Source: Bacteroidales bacterium
GTDB lineage: Bacteria > Bacteroidota > Bacteroidia > Bacteroidales > UBA932
Assembly (NCBI GenBank): GCA_017398335.1
Contig: JAFQGK010000029.1
Span: forward strand, 1 to 42,408
Direction of reading: 5' to 3'
Length of the DNA stretch: 42,408 nt
Positions 17,592-25,742 of the stretch are shown here, piece after piece (the first letter of the stretch is position 1; every line of letters starts with the position of its first letter). The notes beneath the pieces were generated by a model, which did no database searches, was not told the DNA's origin, and saw only the letters and a program-made list of their open reading frames with translations. The position numbers were made by a program, and so were the translations under genes.

Positions 17592-18503
17592 TCACTTGCG
17601 ATACACCGCAAAAAGAGCAGAGCCGGAACCCGACATGCTCACATAGACTGCACCACAATCATATAAGGAGCGCTTTATAGCAGCAAGTTCCGGATATTTT
17701 GCGAATACGGTTTCTTCGAAATCATTAACCAGAATTCCGTCCCATTCCTCTACCGTCTTTGCCAGTGCCTCCCTCAAGGACACCTCTGGAAGATGGGCTT
17801 TGATACCGCCATAGGCATCTTTTGTCGACACGGCAATACCCGCAGGAGTTATTACCTGAATGTCATATTTTTCCAGATTTACCTGATACTCTGTAAGAAT
17901 GTCTCCTCTTCCCTCGCCTATCATAGGACGATTATATATGAAGAACGCACAGTCGCTTCCGAGGCGTGAAGCATAATCAGCAAGCTGCTGTTCCGAAAGG
18001 CTCAGTGAACATAGCTCATTGAACATCTTGAGCGCGAAAGCCGCATCTGCAGAGCCACCGCCGAGACCTGCGCCTACCGGAGACGTCTTCTCCAGGAATA
18101 TCTTCACTGGAGGAAGGTCGAAGTCTGCTGCAAGAATCTCATACGCCTTGGCCGTAAGATCTTTAAGAGGGTCCCAATCCACTCCCTCCTCGCGGGCAAT
18201 GGTTATCATCAGTTTACCATCCTCGGAAATACCCTGTACAAGTTTCGGAGCAGCGGATTCTTCGGTCTCGACCCCGAAAACACCCTCCGGCTTTACACTG
18301 CCCTGCCTGGCCGGAACAGACGAACCATATCTGCTGAATAAGGCGGCAGAGGTACGGCTATAATCGTCTCCTGCAACAATCTCCAGAGTGTCACAGATCC
18401 CGAAGTATGGAACAAACAGAGTCTCAAGGTCATGAAAACCGTCCTCACGCTTACGCAGGACATTCAGACCCAGATTTATCTTTACATTCGGATTGGTTAT
18501 CAT
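17592..18503 (-). CDS. ispE: 4-diphosphocytidyl-2-C-methyl-D-erythritol kinase
   Basis: GHMP-family kinase of the MEP pathway that phosphorylates CDP-ME at the 2-OH. The 303-residue product opens ITNPNVKINLGLNVLRKREDGFHDLETLFVPY, has the ATP-binding glycine-rich loop EKTSPVGAGLGGGSADAAFALKMFNEL near residues 138-165, and ends with MSGSGSALFAVYRK. An insert of about 25 residues near 60-85 (YGSSVPARQGSVKPEGVFGVETEESAAPK) is longer than in E. coli. The start ATG sits 13 bases past the outer arm of the inverted-repeat element at 18517-18620, which separates it from sufD. Confidence 0.95.
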   Translation of the reverse strand: MITNPNVKINLGLNVLRKREDGFHDLETLFVPYFGICDTLEIVAGDDYSRTSAALFSRYGSSVPARQGSVKPEGVFGVETEESAAPKLVQGISEDGKLMITIAREEGVDWDPLKDLTAKAYEILAADFDLPPVKIFLEKTSPVGAGLGGGSADAAFALKMFNELCSLSLSEQQLADYASRLGSDCAFFIYNRPMIGEGRGDILTEYQVNLEKYDIQVITPAGIAVSTKDAYGGIKAHLPEVSLREALAKTVEEWDGILVNDFEETVFAKYPELAAIKRSLYDCGAVYVSMSGSGSALFAVYRK

Positions 18504-18516
18504 ATATGTTCTTTTC

Positions 18517-18620
18517 CTGAATCATCAGACTATATATCTTCCGTGACCCCCTCCCTCTACGAGGGTACCCCCTAGCCGGGGGTGGCATGTCACTTACAGA
18601 CATATAGTCTGATGATTCAG
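18517..18620. repeat. Structured inverted-repeat element between sufD and ispE
   Basis: Perfect 19-bp arms at 18517-18535 and 18602-18620 (CTGAATCATCAGACTATAT and its complement) enclose 66 bases. Inside are GTGAC (18543-18547) with GTCAC (18589-18593), a hairpin CCCTC-TAC-GAGGG (18553-18565), and ACCCCC (18567-18572) pairing with GGGGGT (18578-18583). A second ACCCCC (18546-18551) could take the same GGGGGT, enclosing the first hairpin. The right arm includes the sufD stop codon. It could be a MITE-like mobile repeat, a terminator/attenuator, or both. Confidence 0.65.
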
Positions 18621-19309
18621 ATGTTACGGATTATATTTCTGATCTCTGATTCTATTCTGGCTGTCAGGGCATCACGTTGTGTCTCATCCTCAACGTGCTC
18701 CAGCACCGGAGCTATGAAGGAGATCATCTGAAGAACCTTTGCATCTTCCAGGCTGATTCCACGAGAACGCATATAGAATTGCTCCTCTTCATTCAGACGT
18801 CCTATTGTAGCTCCATGCGAGCACTTCACGTCATCGGCATAGATCTCCAGCTGAGGCTTCGTGTCCACCTTGGCACCGTCTGTAAGCAGGATGTTATGGT
18901 TCTCCTGATATGCCTCAGTCCTCTGAGCATCCTGGGCAACTATGATCTTGCCATAAAAATCGACCTTGGAAACACCTCCGGCAATGCCCTTGAAAAGCTG
19001 ACGGGAATTGCAGTGAGGCTCGTCATGATACATATCCACTGCTATTTTGACCTTTTCTTCACCGCCACATACATATGCACCATAAACATTAGCCTCTGCC
19101 CCCTCACCTACCAGATGTACATCCAGCTTGATATCAGCAGAAATCCCCGGGAAAACCAGCAGGACGACATCCGCTCTCGCATTTCCTTCCACAACAATCT
19201 GCTGCGGAATTTCGGATTGCAGAGATGACGTGCCACCCCCGTCCAAGGTGTGCCTGAGTACATATATCCTATGCACCCTATCTCCTTTTCTTATATGCAT
19301 CTCTTCCAT
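18617..19309 (-). CDS. sufD: SufD, short form (Fe-S assembly scaffold subunit)
   Basis: Partner of SufB and SufC in the SufBC2D scaffold for iron-sulfur clusters. Only 230 residues, about half the length of E. coli SufD (423). The C-terminal beta-helix core is intact, with QENHNILLTDGAKVDTKPQLEIYADDVKCSHGATIGRLNEEEQFYMRSRGIS and a conserved CSHGA His, but the N-terminal helical domain is missing. The missing part is not upstream, because sufC ends 3 bases before the start, so this is a natural short form and not a frameshift. Its stop codon lies in the arm of an inverted repeat. Confidence 0.88.
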   Translation of the reverse strand: MEEMHIRKGDRVHRIYVLRHTLDGGGTSSLQSEIPQQIVVEGNARADVVLLVFPGISADIKLDVHLVGEGAEANVYGAYVCGGEEKVKIAVDMYHDEPHCNSRQLFKGIAGGVSKVDFYGKIIVAQDAQRTEAYQENHNILLTDGAKVDTKPQLEIYADDVKCSHGATIGRLNEEEQFYMRSRGISLEDAKVLQMISFIAPVLEHVEDETQRDALTARIESEIRNIIRNI

Positions 19310-19312
19310 ACC

Positions 19313-20062
19313 CTACAGATTATCGTAACCCTTTTCCTCAATCTCAGCTACCAGTTCCTTACCGGCAGTCTTGACAATCTTTCCGTCCTTCAGCACATGC
19401 ACCACATCCGGCACGATATAATCCAGAAGTCTCTGATAATGGGTTATGACGATTGCGGCCTTATCTGGAGTATGAAGGGCGTTCACACCATTTGCAACAA
19501 TGCGCAGAGCATCCACATCCAGTCCGCTGTCGGTTTCATCAAGTATTGCCAGAGTCGGGTCAAGCATCGCCATCTGGAATATTTCGTTGCGTTTCTTCTC
19601 TCCTCCAGAGAATCCGACATTCACCTCGCGCTTGGCAAATTCCGGCTTCATCTGCACGAATGCCATCTTCTCGCGCATCAGCTTCAGGAAATCTCCTGCC
19701 TTGAGAGGATCCTGCCCCTTTCCGGCACGATGAGCATTGACTGCAGTCTTCATGAAGTTCGTAATCGTCACTCCCGGTATCTCGACAGGATACTGGAATG
19801 AAAGGAAGATACCGGCCCATGCACGTTCCTCAGGAGACATTGCAAGAAGATCCTGTCCAAGAAACTCAATCGTTCCGGCTGTAACCGTAAACTGCGGCTT
19901 GCCTGCCAGCACTGCAGAAAGAGTACTCTTTCCTGCGCCGTTCGGGCCCATCACAGCATGTATCTCACCCTTGCGGATGACCAGATCCACACCTTTGAGG
20001 ATTTCCTTATCTTCAACCGAGGCTCTCAGCCCCTCTATCTTCAGTAATATATCGTTTGCCAT
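19313..20062 (-). CDS. sufC: SufC, Fe-S cluster assembly ATPase
   Basis: ABC-type ATPase that drives conformational change of the SufB-SufD scaffold in the cytoplasm. From the ATG at 20062 (MANDILLKIEG) the product is 249 residues; an ATG two codons earlier (20068) is possible. Walker A MGPNGAGKSTLSAVLAG, signature VGFSGGEKKRNEIFQMAM and Walker B LAILDETDSGLDVDALRIVANGVN are all the SufC-specific forms. It follows pnuC after 70 bases, the largest gap in this run, so an internal promoter is possible. It precedes sufD by 3 bases. Confidence 0.97.
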   Translation of the reverse strand: MANDILLKIEGLRASVEDKEILKGVDLVIRKGEIHAVMGPNGAGKSTLSAVLAGKPQFTVTAGTIEFLGQDLLAMSPEERAWAGIFLSFQYPVEIPGVTITNFMKTAVNAHRAGKGQDPLKAGDFLKLMREKMAFVQMKPEFAKREVNVGFSGGEKKRNEIFQMAMLDPTLAILDETDSGLDVDALRIVANGVNALHTPDKAAIVITHYQRLLDYIVPDVVHVLKDGKIVKTAGKELVAEIEEKGYDNL

Positions 20063-20132
20063 ATGCAATTGTTTTTCTTTAAATTTATCCTATCACGCAC
20101 TCATAGAACACAACTTCCTATCCGTCAACTGC

Positions 20133-20792
20133 TTACATTCCACGATCCTTGCGGTATAATCTATACCATGTAAACAAAGACCATATGCCGTTGACCAGAT
20201 ACAGGCAGCTGACGATCGGCATGAATACCAGTCCGGCCTTCAGGTAAAGTGTAAGGTTTGCAATATTCACAAAGAGCCATGCTATCCAGCAGTCCCATTT
20301 CTTCAATGCCGACAAGGTCTGGGCTGTAAGGATCAGAACGGTCACACAGCAGTCCAGATATGGCAGCGGATTGGCTGGAAAATATCCGATGAACCACTTC
20401 GTTCCCATCATGCTCATCAGCCATCCCCATGCCAAAGCCAGCACCAGCACCAATGCAACTGTCAATCCTCTCTGCGGCCAGCTCAGCATAGTAACCTTAA
20501 GGTCACCATTGCCGGAAGCACTTTCCTCGCCTGTCTTCGGATGGCTCCATCTATATTGACCCATAATGTTGATACACAAAGATATCGGCTGCAGGATCAG
20601 ATTTGCATATAAGTTCTTCTGCCAGAACATGAAGAAGAGCAATGCAGTGTACATATAACCCACATAAAAGTTATATCTGCTGTTTCTGCCTGCAAGAAAG
20701 ACCGTAGTCAGACCGAATACAGCTGACAGAAGATCTATCAGCAGCACAGGCTTTCCGCCCATCTCAAACAATATGATATTCCAGAATTCCAT
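20133..20792 (-). CDS. pnuC: PnuC-family vitamin transporter (probably nicotinamide riboside)
   Basis: Membrane facilitator of the PnuC family, which takes up nicotinamide riboside for NAD synthesis; some Bacteroidetes members (PnuT) carry thiamine. The 219-residue product has about seven hydrophobic segments and family landmarks NFYVGYMYTALLFFMFWQKNLYANLILQPISLCINIMGQYRW and the PYLDCCVTVLILTAQTLSALKKWDCWIAWLFVNIANLTLY block. No TPP-riboswitch-like leader or thiamine kinase is next to it, so nicotinamide riboside is the safer guess. It lies between sufB (11-base gap) and sufC, an unusual place. Confidence 0.88.
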   Translation of the reverse strand: MEFWNIILFEMGGKPVLLIDLLSAVFGLTTVFLAGRNSRYNFYVGYMYTALLFFMFWQKNLYANLILQPISLCINIMGQYRWSHPKTGEESASGNGDLKVTMLSWPQRGLTVALVLVLALAWGWLMSMMGTKWFIGYFPANPLPYLDCCVTVLILTAQTLSALKKWDCWIAWLFVNIANLTLYLKAGLVFMPIVSCLYLVNGIWSLFTWYRLYRKDRGM

Positions 20793-20803
20793 TTACTTTT
20801 CTA

Positions 20804-22243
20804 TTATCCGACAGACCCTTCCAGACTGACCTGCAGGAGCTTCTGAGCCTCGACAGCAAATTCCATCGGAAGCTTCGACAGCACCTCACGTGCATATCCG
20901 TTGACAATCAGTCCGACGGCCTCTTCCGGACCTATACCCCTCTGGTTACAGTAAAACAGCTGGTCTTCACTGATCTTCGAAGTCGTTGCCTCATGTTCCA
21001 CGACAGCCGTCTTGTTTGCATTCTCAATATATGGGAAGGTATGAGCTCCGCACTTGTCTCCTATCAGCAGACTGTCGCACTGCGAATAGTTGCGCGAATT
21101 GTCCGCTCCCGGAAGCATCTTCACCAGACCGCGGTAGCTGTTCTGACTGCGGCCCGCCGAAATACCCTTACTTATGATTCTGCTTCGGGTGTTGCGGCCG
21201 ATATGTATCATCTTTGTTCCGGTATCTGCCTGCTGGAAGTTGTTTGTCACAGCCACAGAGTAGAACTCTGACGAAGAATTGTCACCCTTAAGAATTGTCG
21301 ACGGATATTTCCAGGTAATAGCAGATCCCGTTTCCACCTGAGTCCATGAAAGGTGGCTTCCCGAGCCTTTACATATGCCCCTCTTGGTCACAAAGTTGAA
21401 GATACCTCCCTTGCCCTGGGCATCACCGGGATACCAGTTCTGAACTGTAGAGTACTTCACCTCTGCATCCTTCTCCACTATGATCTCGACTACCGCAGCA
21501 TGAAGCTGGTTCTCGTCGCGCATAGGCGCCGTACATCCTTCCATATAGCTGACATATGAACCTTCATCCGCAACAATCAGTGTCCTCTCGAACTGACCGG
21601 TGCCCGCGGCGTTGATTCGGAAGTAGCTGGAAAGTTCCATAGGGCAGCGAACACCCTTAGGGATATACACGAAAGATCCATCGCTGAACACCGCCGAGTT
21701 CAAAGCCGAATAGAAATTATCGCCTACCGGCACTACGGAAGCAAGGTATCTACGTACCAGATCCGGATGTTCACGCACTGCCTCTGAGAAAGAGCAGAAT
21801 ATTATACCCTTTTCTGCAAGAGCTGCACGGAAGGTGGTAGTAACCGATACGGAATCGAACACCGCATCGACTGCAACGCCGGCAAGAGCCGCCCTCTCAT
21901 GAAGCGGAATGCCCAATTTGTCGAAAGTCTTCTCAAGCTCCGGGTCTATCTCTTTCGGGCGATCCTCATCCTTCTTTGGAGCAGCATAATATATTATATC
22001 CTGAAAATCTATCTCCGGTATATCAAGGTGCGCCCACTTCGGCATAGGCATCTTCTGCCAGCGGCGGAATGCCTCGAGACGAAACTCGAGCATCCACTCC
22101 GGCTCATCCTTCTTTGCCGATATCAGTCGAATTATATCCTCATTGAGACCTTTGGGTATGAACTCCTGCTCGACATCAGTCACAAAACCATGCTCATACT
22201 CCTTGTCTGTAATATTATCTAATATTTCCTTATCCTTACTCAT
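20804..22243 (-). CDS. sufB: SufB, Fe-S cluster assembly scaffold
   Basis: Scaffold subunit on which the nascent iron-sulfur cluster is built. From the ATG at 22243 the product is 479 residues. Conserved blocks: [87 protein letters not shown], and [53 protein letters not shown], the last holding the Cys near which the cluster assembles. A GTG at 22252 overlapping the lptB stop (GTGA) is an alternative start. No sufS or sufE/sufU gene is in the window. Confidence 0.97.
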   Translation of the reverse strand: MSKDKEILDNITDKEYEHGFVTDVEQEFIPKGLNEDIIRLISAKKDEPEWMLEFRLEAFRRWQKMPMPKWAHLDIPEIDFQDIIYYAAPKKDEDRPKEIDPELEKTFDKLGIPLHERAALAGVAVDAVFDSVSVTTTFRAALAEKGIIFCSFSEAVREHPDLVRRYLASVVPVGDNFYSALNSAVFSDGSFVYIPKGVRCPMELSSYFRINAAGTGQFERTLIVADEGSYVSYMEGCTAPMRDENQLHAAVVEIIVEKDAEVKYSTVQNWYPGDAQGKGGIFNFVTKRGICKGSGSHLSWTQVETGSAITWKYPSTILKGDNSSSEFYSVAVTNNFQQADTGTKMIHIGRNTRSRIISKGISAGRSQNSYRGLVKMLPGADNSRNYSQCDSLLIGDKCGAHTFPYIENANKTAVVEHEATTSKISEDQLFYCNQRGIGPEEAVGLIVNGYAREVLSKLPMEFAVEAQKLLQVSLEGSVG

Positions 22244-22248
22244 AAACG

Positions 22249-23061
22249 TCACTGTTCTGTCTTCACGGCATCGTGCTCAGCAGCTGTATTGATACGTTGA
22301 GGGCCACCAGCCTCTGCACGCAGAAAAGCTGCCGAACGCTTTAACACAAAGTTTGAGCCGAGGTATTTGGTGCGGACCTCATCATCAGCCGCAAGGGCCT
22401 CAGGAGTTCCGCTCTGAAGGATGGAACCTTCATAAAGAAGATATGCTCTGTCGATGATTGCAAGTGTCTCTCCTACATTATGGTCGGTGATGATGACACC
22501 GATATTCTTATATTTGAGCTTAGCGATGATATACTGGATGTCCTCGACAGCAATCGGGTCGACTCCGGCAAACGGTTCATCAAGAAGAATGAACTTAGGG
22601 TCGATGGCAAGCGCACGGGCGATTTCACAACGTCGTCTCTCTCCTCCGGAGAGCTGTATACCCTTGCTCTTGCGCACCTTGTGGAGGTTGAATTCATCGA
22701 GAAGAGCCTCCAGCCGTTCCTTTCTCTCCGCCTTGGTGAACTGCTTCGACATCTCCATTACAGACATTATGTTGTCTTCAACAGACATATGACGGAATAC
22801 AGACGCCTCCTGTGCAAGATAACCTACCCCCTTCTGGGAACGCTTGAACATAGGAAGACCTGTAATATCTTCATCATCAAGATATATCTTTCCTGCATTC
22901 GGAACAATAAGTCCTGTTATCATATAGAAACTGGTGGTCTTTCCCGCACCGTTCGGACCGAGGAATCCGACGATTTCACCCTGCTCCACTTCCATGGAAA
23001 CACCTTTCACGACCGTCCTGGGTCCATACTTCTTTACAAGATTTTCGCAACGGAGTTTCAT
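22249..23061 (-). CDS. lptB: Lipopolysaccharide export ATPase LptB
   Basis: ATPase of the LptB2FG transporter that extracts LPS from the inner membrane and pushes it along the Lpt bridge. The 270-residue product has Walker [27 protein letters not shown], the LptB-specific [30 protein letters not shown], signature [16 protein letters not shown] and Walker [21 protein letters not shown]. About 25 residues at the C-terminus (after LGSNFVLKR) extend past the usual LptB end. It follows dnaX by 11 bases and touches sufB, so it is probably cotranscribed with both. Confidence 0.95.
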   Translation of the reverse strand: MKLRCENLVKKYGPRTVVKGVSMEVEQGEIVGFLGPNGAGKTTSFYMITGLIVPNAGKIYLDDEDITGLPMFKRSQKGVGYLAQEASVFRHMSVEDNIMSVMEMSKQFTKAERKERLEALLDEFNLHKVRKSKGIQLSGGERRRCEIARALAIDPKFILLDEPFAGVDPIAVEDIQYIIAKLKYKNIGVIITDHNVGETLAIIDRAYLLYEGSILQSGTPEALAADDEVRTKYLGSNFVLKRSAAFLRAEAGGPQRINTAAEHDAVKTEQ

Positions 23062-23072
23062 TGTATCTGTCT

Positions 23073-24818
23073 TTATTTAATATCAAGTCCCAATTCCTTG
23101 ACAAGATTCTTCACCTCGTCATTCTCTTTCATCAGCACTCCTGCCTGCTCGCTGGGCATATATGCTTTCTTCTCTTCAACAACTTCGTCTGGTACAACAG
23201 CCACCCTCAGATAAACCTTAAGCGAATCCACAAGAGTCCTGTATCTGCCTTCCAGATCATGCAGCAGCTTGGATTCCACCCACTCTTTCTGAGCCTCATT
23301 GACAACCCTGAAGGTTACGGTCTTGGCATCCTCGCCGGCTTCAATCGTCAAAGACGAACTTGAAAGCATGCTGGCAAGCCTAGGCTTGTCACTGTATATC
23401 TGAGCCAGTTCAGGCCACTTTGAATTCAGGATTTCATCTGACGGAACAGGCTTGTCATCCTTCTGAACGGCTGATCCGGCAGCATCCGCGCTCTTGTCCA
23501 TCATGGCCTTCAATGACATTGCTGCTCCCGTACGTGCTGCACGTGTTCTGCGCTGAGGCTCGGCCTGTGCAGGAGCTGGTTCTGCAGCCGGCTGAGGCTG
23601 AGATGGTTCAACAGCTACCGGCTCCGGCTGCACTGCCACCTGCTGCGGAGCTGGTGCAGGAACGGGCTGAGGTGCCGGTTGAGCGACCTGCTGAGGTGCA
23701 GGAACTACCGGCTGAGCCGTCTGACGACCGGAAAGGAAGCTCAGACGCATAAGCGCAAACTCGATATGAAGTCGCGGATTCACGCTAGCCCTGTAGCCTG
23801 ATTCACACTGTGTCGTTATGCCAAGACTTTCATAAAGGAAAGGAAGAGGACATCGGTCCGCCTGCTCCTTATATCGGGCCTTCAGCGAATCCGGCAGTTC
23901 GAGAAGTGCATCCAATCCACCGCTCTTGCTGACAATCAGATCACGGAGATGCGAAGAAAGGGCAGCAACAAAATGAAGAGCATTGAAACCCTTTGTCAGA
24001 ACTTCATCGAAAGTCAGAAGGGCTGCGGGATAATCCCCGTTGAGGAAAGCATCCACCAACGAGAAGCTATATTCATAATCCAGAACATTAAGATTGCGCA
24101 GCACATCCTGATATTTCACATCAGTTCCGCAGAAAGCAACTGTCTGGTCAAATATAGTCAAGGCATCACGCATGGCGCCGTCAGCCTTATGCGCTATCAC
24201 ATGGAGCGACTCGTCATCAATTGAAATGCCTTCGTTCGATGCCACCATCCTAAGATTCCTGACAATGTTGTCGACTGTGATCCTGTTGAAATCATATGTC
24301 TGACATCTCGAAAGGATGGTCGGAAGTATCTTGTGCTTCTCCGTAGTCGCAAGAATGAATATAGCATGTGCAGGCGGCTCCTCCAAAGTCTTCAGAAAGG
24401 CATTGAACGCAGCCTGCGAAAGCATATGCACCTCATCGATGATATACACGCTGTACTTTCCTACCTGCGGCGGTATACGCACCTGCTCCATCAGCGTCTT
24501 GATATCCTCGACACCATTGTTCGATGCCGCATCAAGCTCATGGATACAGTAGGAACGTCCTTCCGCAAAAGAGAGGCAGGACTCGCACTGTCCGCACGGT
24601 TCCATCTCACCGGAAGGGTTGGAGCAGTTGATCATCTTGGCGAATATTCGCGCCGTGGTTGTCTTGCCGACCCCTCGAGGTCCGCAGAAAAGATAGGCAT
24701 GCGCAAGCTGACCGCGAAGGATGGAATTCTTCAAGGTCTGAGCTATATTGTCCTGACCGATAAGGGTCCCGAAGGAGTCCGGTCTGTATTTTCTTGCAGA
24801 TACTATATACTGAGCCAT
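23073..24818 (-). CDS. dnaX: DNA polymerase III subunit gamma/tau
   Basis: Clamp-loader ATPase of the replicative polymerase. From the ATG at 24818 (MAQYIVSARKYRPDSFGTLIGQD) the product is 581 residues. Walker A CGPRGVGKTTTARIFAKM, a Cys-rich zinc segment (CSNPSGEMEPCGQCESC), YIIDEVHMLSQAAFNAFLKTLEEPP and the sensor-1 LATTEKHKILPTILSRCQ region are clear. Residues about 370-430 form a Pro/Gln/Ala-rich low-complexity linker before a tau-type C-terminal part. An upstream start at 24854 is rejected because a consensus -7 box (24849-24842) lies between. No A-rich slippery run for making a separate gamma form was seen. Confidence 0.96.
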   Translation of the reverse strand: MAQYIVSARKYRPDSFGTLIGQDNIAQTLKNSILRGQLAHAYLFCGPRGVGKTTTARIFAKMINCSNPSGEMEPCGQCESCLSFAEGRSYCIHELDAASNNGVEDIKTLMEQVRIPPQVGKYSVYIIDEVHMLSQAAFNAFLKTLEEPPAHAIFILATTEKHKILPTILSRCQTYDFNRITVDNIVRNLRMVASNEGISIDDESLHVIAHKADGAMRDALTIFDQTVAFCGTDVKYQDVLRNLNVLDYEYSFSLVDAFLNGDYPAALLTFDEVLTKGFNALHFVAALSSHLRDLIVSKSGGLDALLELPDSLKARYKEQADRCPLPFLYESLGITTQCESGYRASVNPRLHIEFALMRLSFLSGRQTAQPVVPAPQQVAQPAPQPVPAPAPQQVAVQPEPVAVEPSQPQPAAEPAPAQAEPQRRTRAARTGAAMSLKAMMDKSADAAGSAVQKDDKPVPSDEILNSKWPELAQIYSDKPRLASMLSSSSLTIEAGEDAKTVTFRVVNEAQKEWVESKLLHDLEGRYRTLVDSLKVYLRVAVVPDEVVEEKKAYMPSEQAGVLMKENDEVKNLVKELGLDIK

Positions 24819-24841
24819 AAACGTTCTTTGGTCATAACAGA

Positions 24842-24849
24842 CAAAGATA
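24842..24849 (-). promoter_or_regulatory. -7 box of dnaX
   Basis: The minus strand reads TATCTTTG, a full -7 consensus match, 23 bases before the dnaX ATG. It probably drives the whole dnaX-lptB-sufB-pnuC-sufC-sufD run. It lies 13 bases from the opposing -7 box at 24863-24870. Confidence 0.65.
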
Positions 24850-24862
24850 GGCATTTATTTTG

Positions 24863-24870
24863 TAACTTTG
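24863..24870 (+). promoter_or_regulatory. -7 box of the secreted-protein gene
   Basis: TAACTTTG matches TAnnTTTG, 29 bases before the ATG at 24900. No clear -33 box is seen. The two divergent promoters must share or compete for the same 60 bases. Confidence 0.5.
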
Positions 24871-24899
24871 TGCCCGAATGCACATAGAGTACCAATCGT

Positions 24900-25742
24900 A
24901 TGAAGAAGTTTTTAATATTTATTGCTTTGGCGGTAATGCCGTTAACTGTTCTGGCACAGGCACAGATAGACACAAAGAAAGTCAAGATCGGAGATTTCAC
25001 TCAAAAGATAACCAAGGTCGTGCTCACTGGAGGAGCAATGTTTGACGGCGTTCTTCAGGAAGAAATCGCAGCTAGATGGAGGGTTTCACCATACGAGTTC
25101 TGCACACTTGAAGAGTTCAACTCATTGAAAGACAACGACAATTACTATTTCCTCCTCACCACAAAGGGTCAGTTCAAGAGAGAGACAGAGCCAAGCCTTC
25201 AGTTCCTTACACTGATAAAAGGAGGCAAGAATGCTTCGAAAGGCATCGATGAAATGCTGGAGATAGTGTCATTGCCGATATGTGCGGCAGATGATCCGTC
25301 AGGAAGAGAGCTTATATTCCTCCCTGTATTCCTCACCATCATTCAGGAATATGCCCTTGATTCCATGGACAAGGATTATAACGCATACGGCGGCCTCGGA
25401 AACTACACATCGAACATCACGAAGTCAAGCGACATGAAGATCGTTTTTTCTGAAGACGACATCAACAGTTCTGTTCCGGAAAGCGAATACGCAGATTTCT
25501 GCATAACAGACGAAGATACCGCCGACCTTTATATCACCAACAACACTCCCGGTTTTCTGGTAAGTTATGTTGTGGCACCTGCAGAACCTGTCAACGGCTC
25601 ATTCTGCTACAAGATGCTGATCGATGCCCAGACATATAAGCTCTATTATTTCCGTAAACATCGCATAACCCCTAAAGCCGGAGCCGGCTTCATGTCGTTC
25701 GACCTCCGAAGCATCAATTCGGCACGTGTGAACCACAGATGA
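24900..25742 (+). CDS. Secreted protein of unknown function
   Basis: No known function is recognised. The 280-residue product has a cleavable signal peptide (MKKFLIFIALAVMPLTVLAQAQ, cleavage probably after about residue 20), so the mature protein is periplasmic or surface-exposed. There is no lipobox and no further membrane segment. The mature region is a single mixed alpha/beta domain with a Tyr/Phe/Asp-rich middle (NDNYYFLLTTKGQFKRETEPSLQFLTLIKGG) and no obvious catalytic motif. It overlaps the M16 peptidase gene by 4 bases (ATGA), so the two are translationally coupled and may act together outside the cytoplasm. Confidence 0.8.
   Translation: MKKFLIFIALAVMPLTVLAQAQIDTKKVKIGDFTQKITKVVLTGGAMFDGVLQEEIAARWRVSPYEFCTLEEFNSLKDNDNYYFLLTTKGQFKRETEPSLQFLTLIKGGKNASKGIDEMLEIVSLPICAADDPSGRELIFLPVFLTIIQEYALDSMDKDYNAYGGLGNYTSNITKSSDMKIVFSEDDINSSVPESEYADFCITDEDTADLYITNNTPGFLVSYVVAPAEPVNGSFCYKMLIDAQTYKLYYFRKHRITPKAGAGFMSFDLRSINSARVNHR

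Noticed and set aside
18617-19312. Frameshifted full-length sufD
   Set aside because: sufC ends 3 bases upstream, leaving no room for the missing N-terminal domain in any frame.
20063-20132. Riboswitch (TPP or NAD-related) near pnuC, or an E. coli-like -35/-10 pair before sufC
   Set aside because: No conserved TPP core was seen. The TTGACG-N17-TATGAG resemblance is not meaningful for the Bacteroidetes sigma factor.
23073-24818. Programmed frameshift in dnaX producing gamma
   Set aside because: No A-rich slippery heptamer with a following stem was found; the Pro/Gln-rich region is in one continuous frame.
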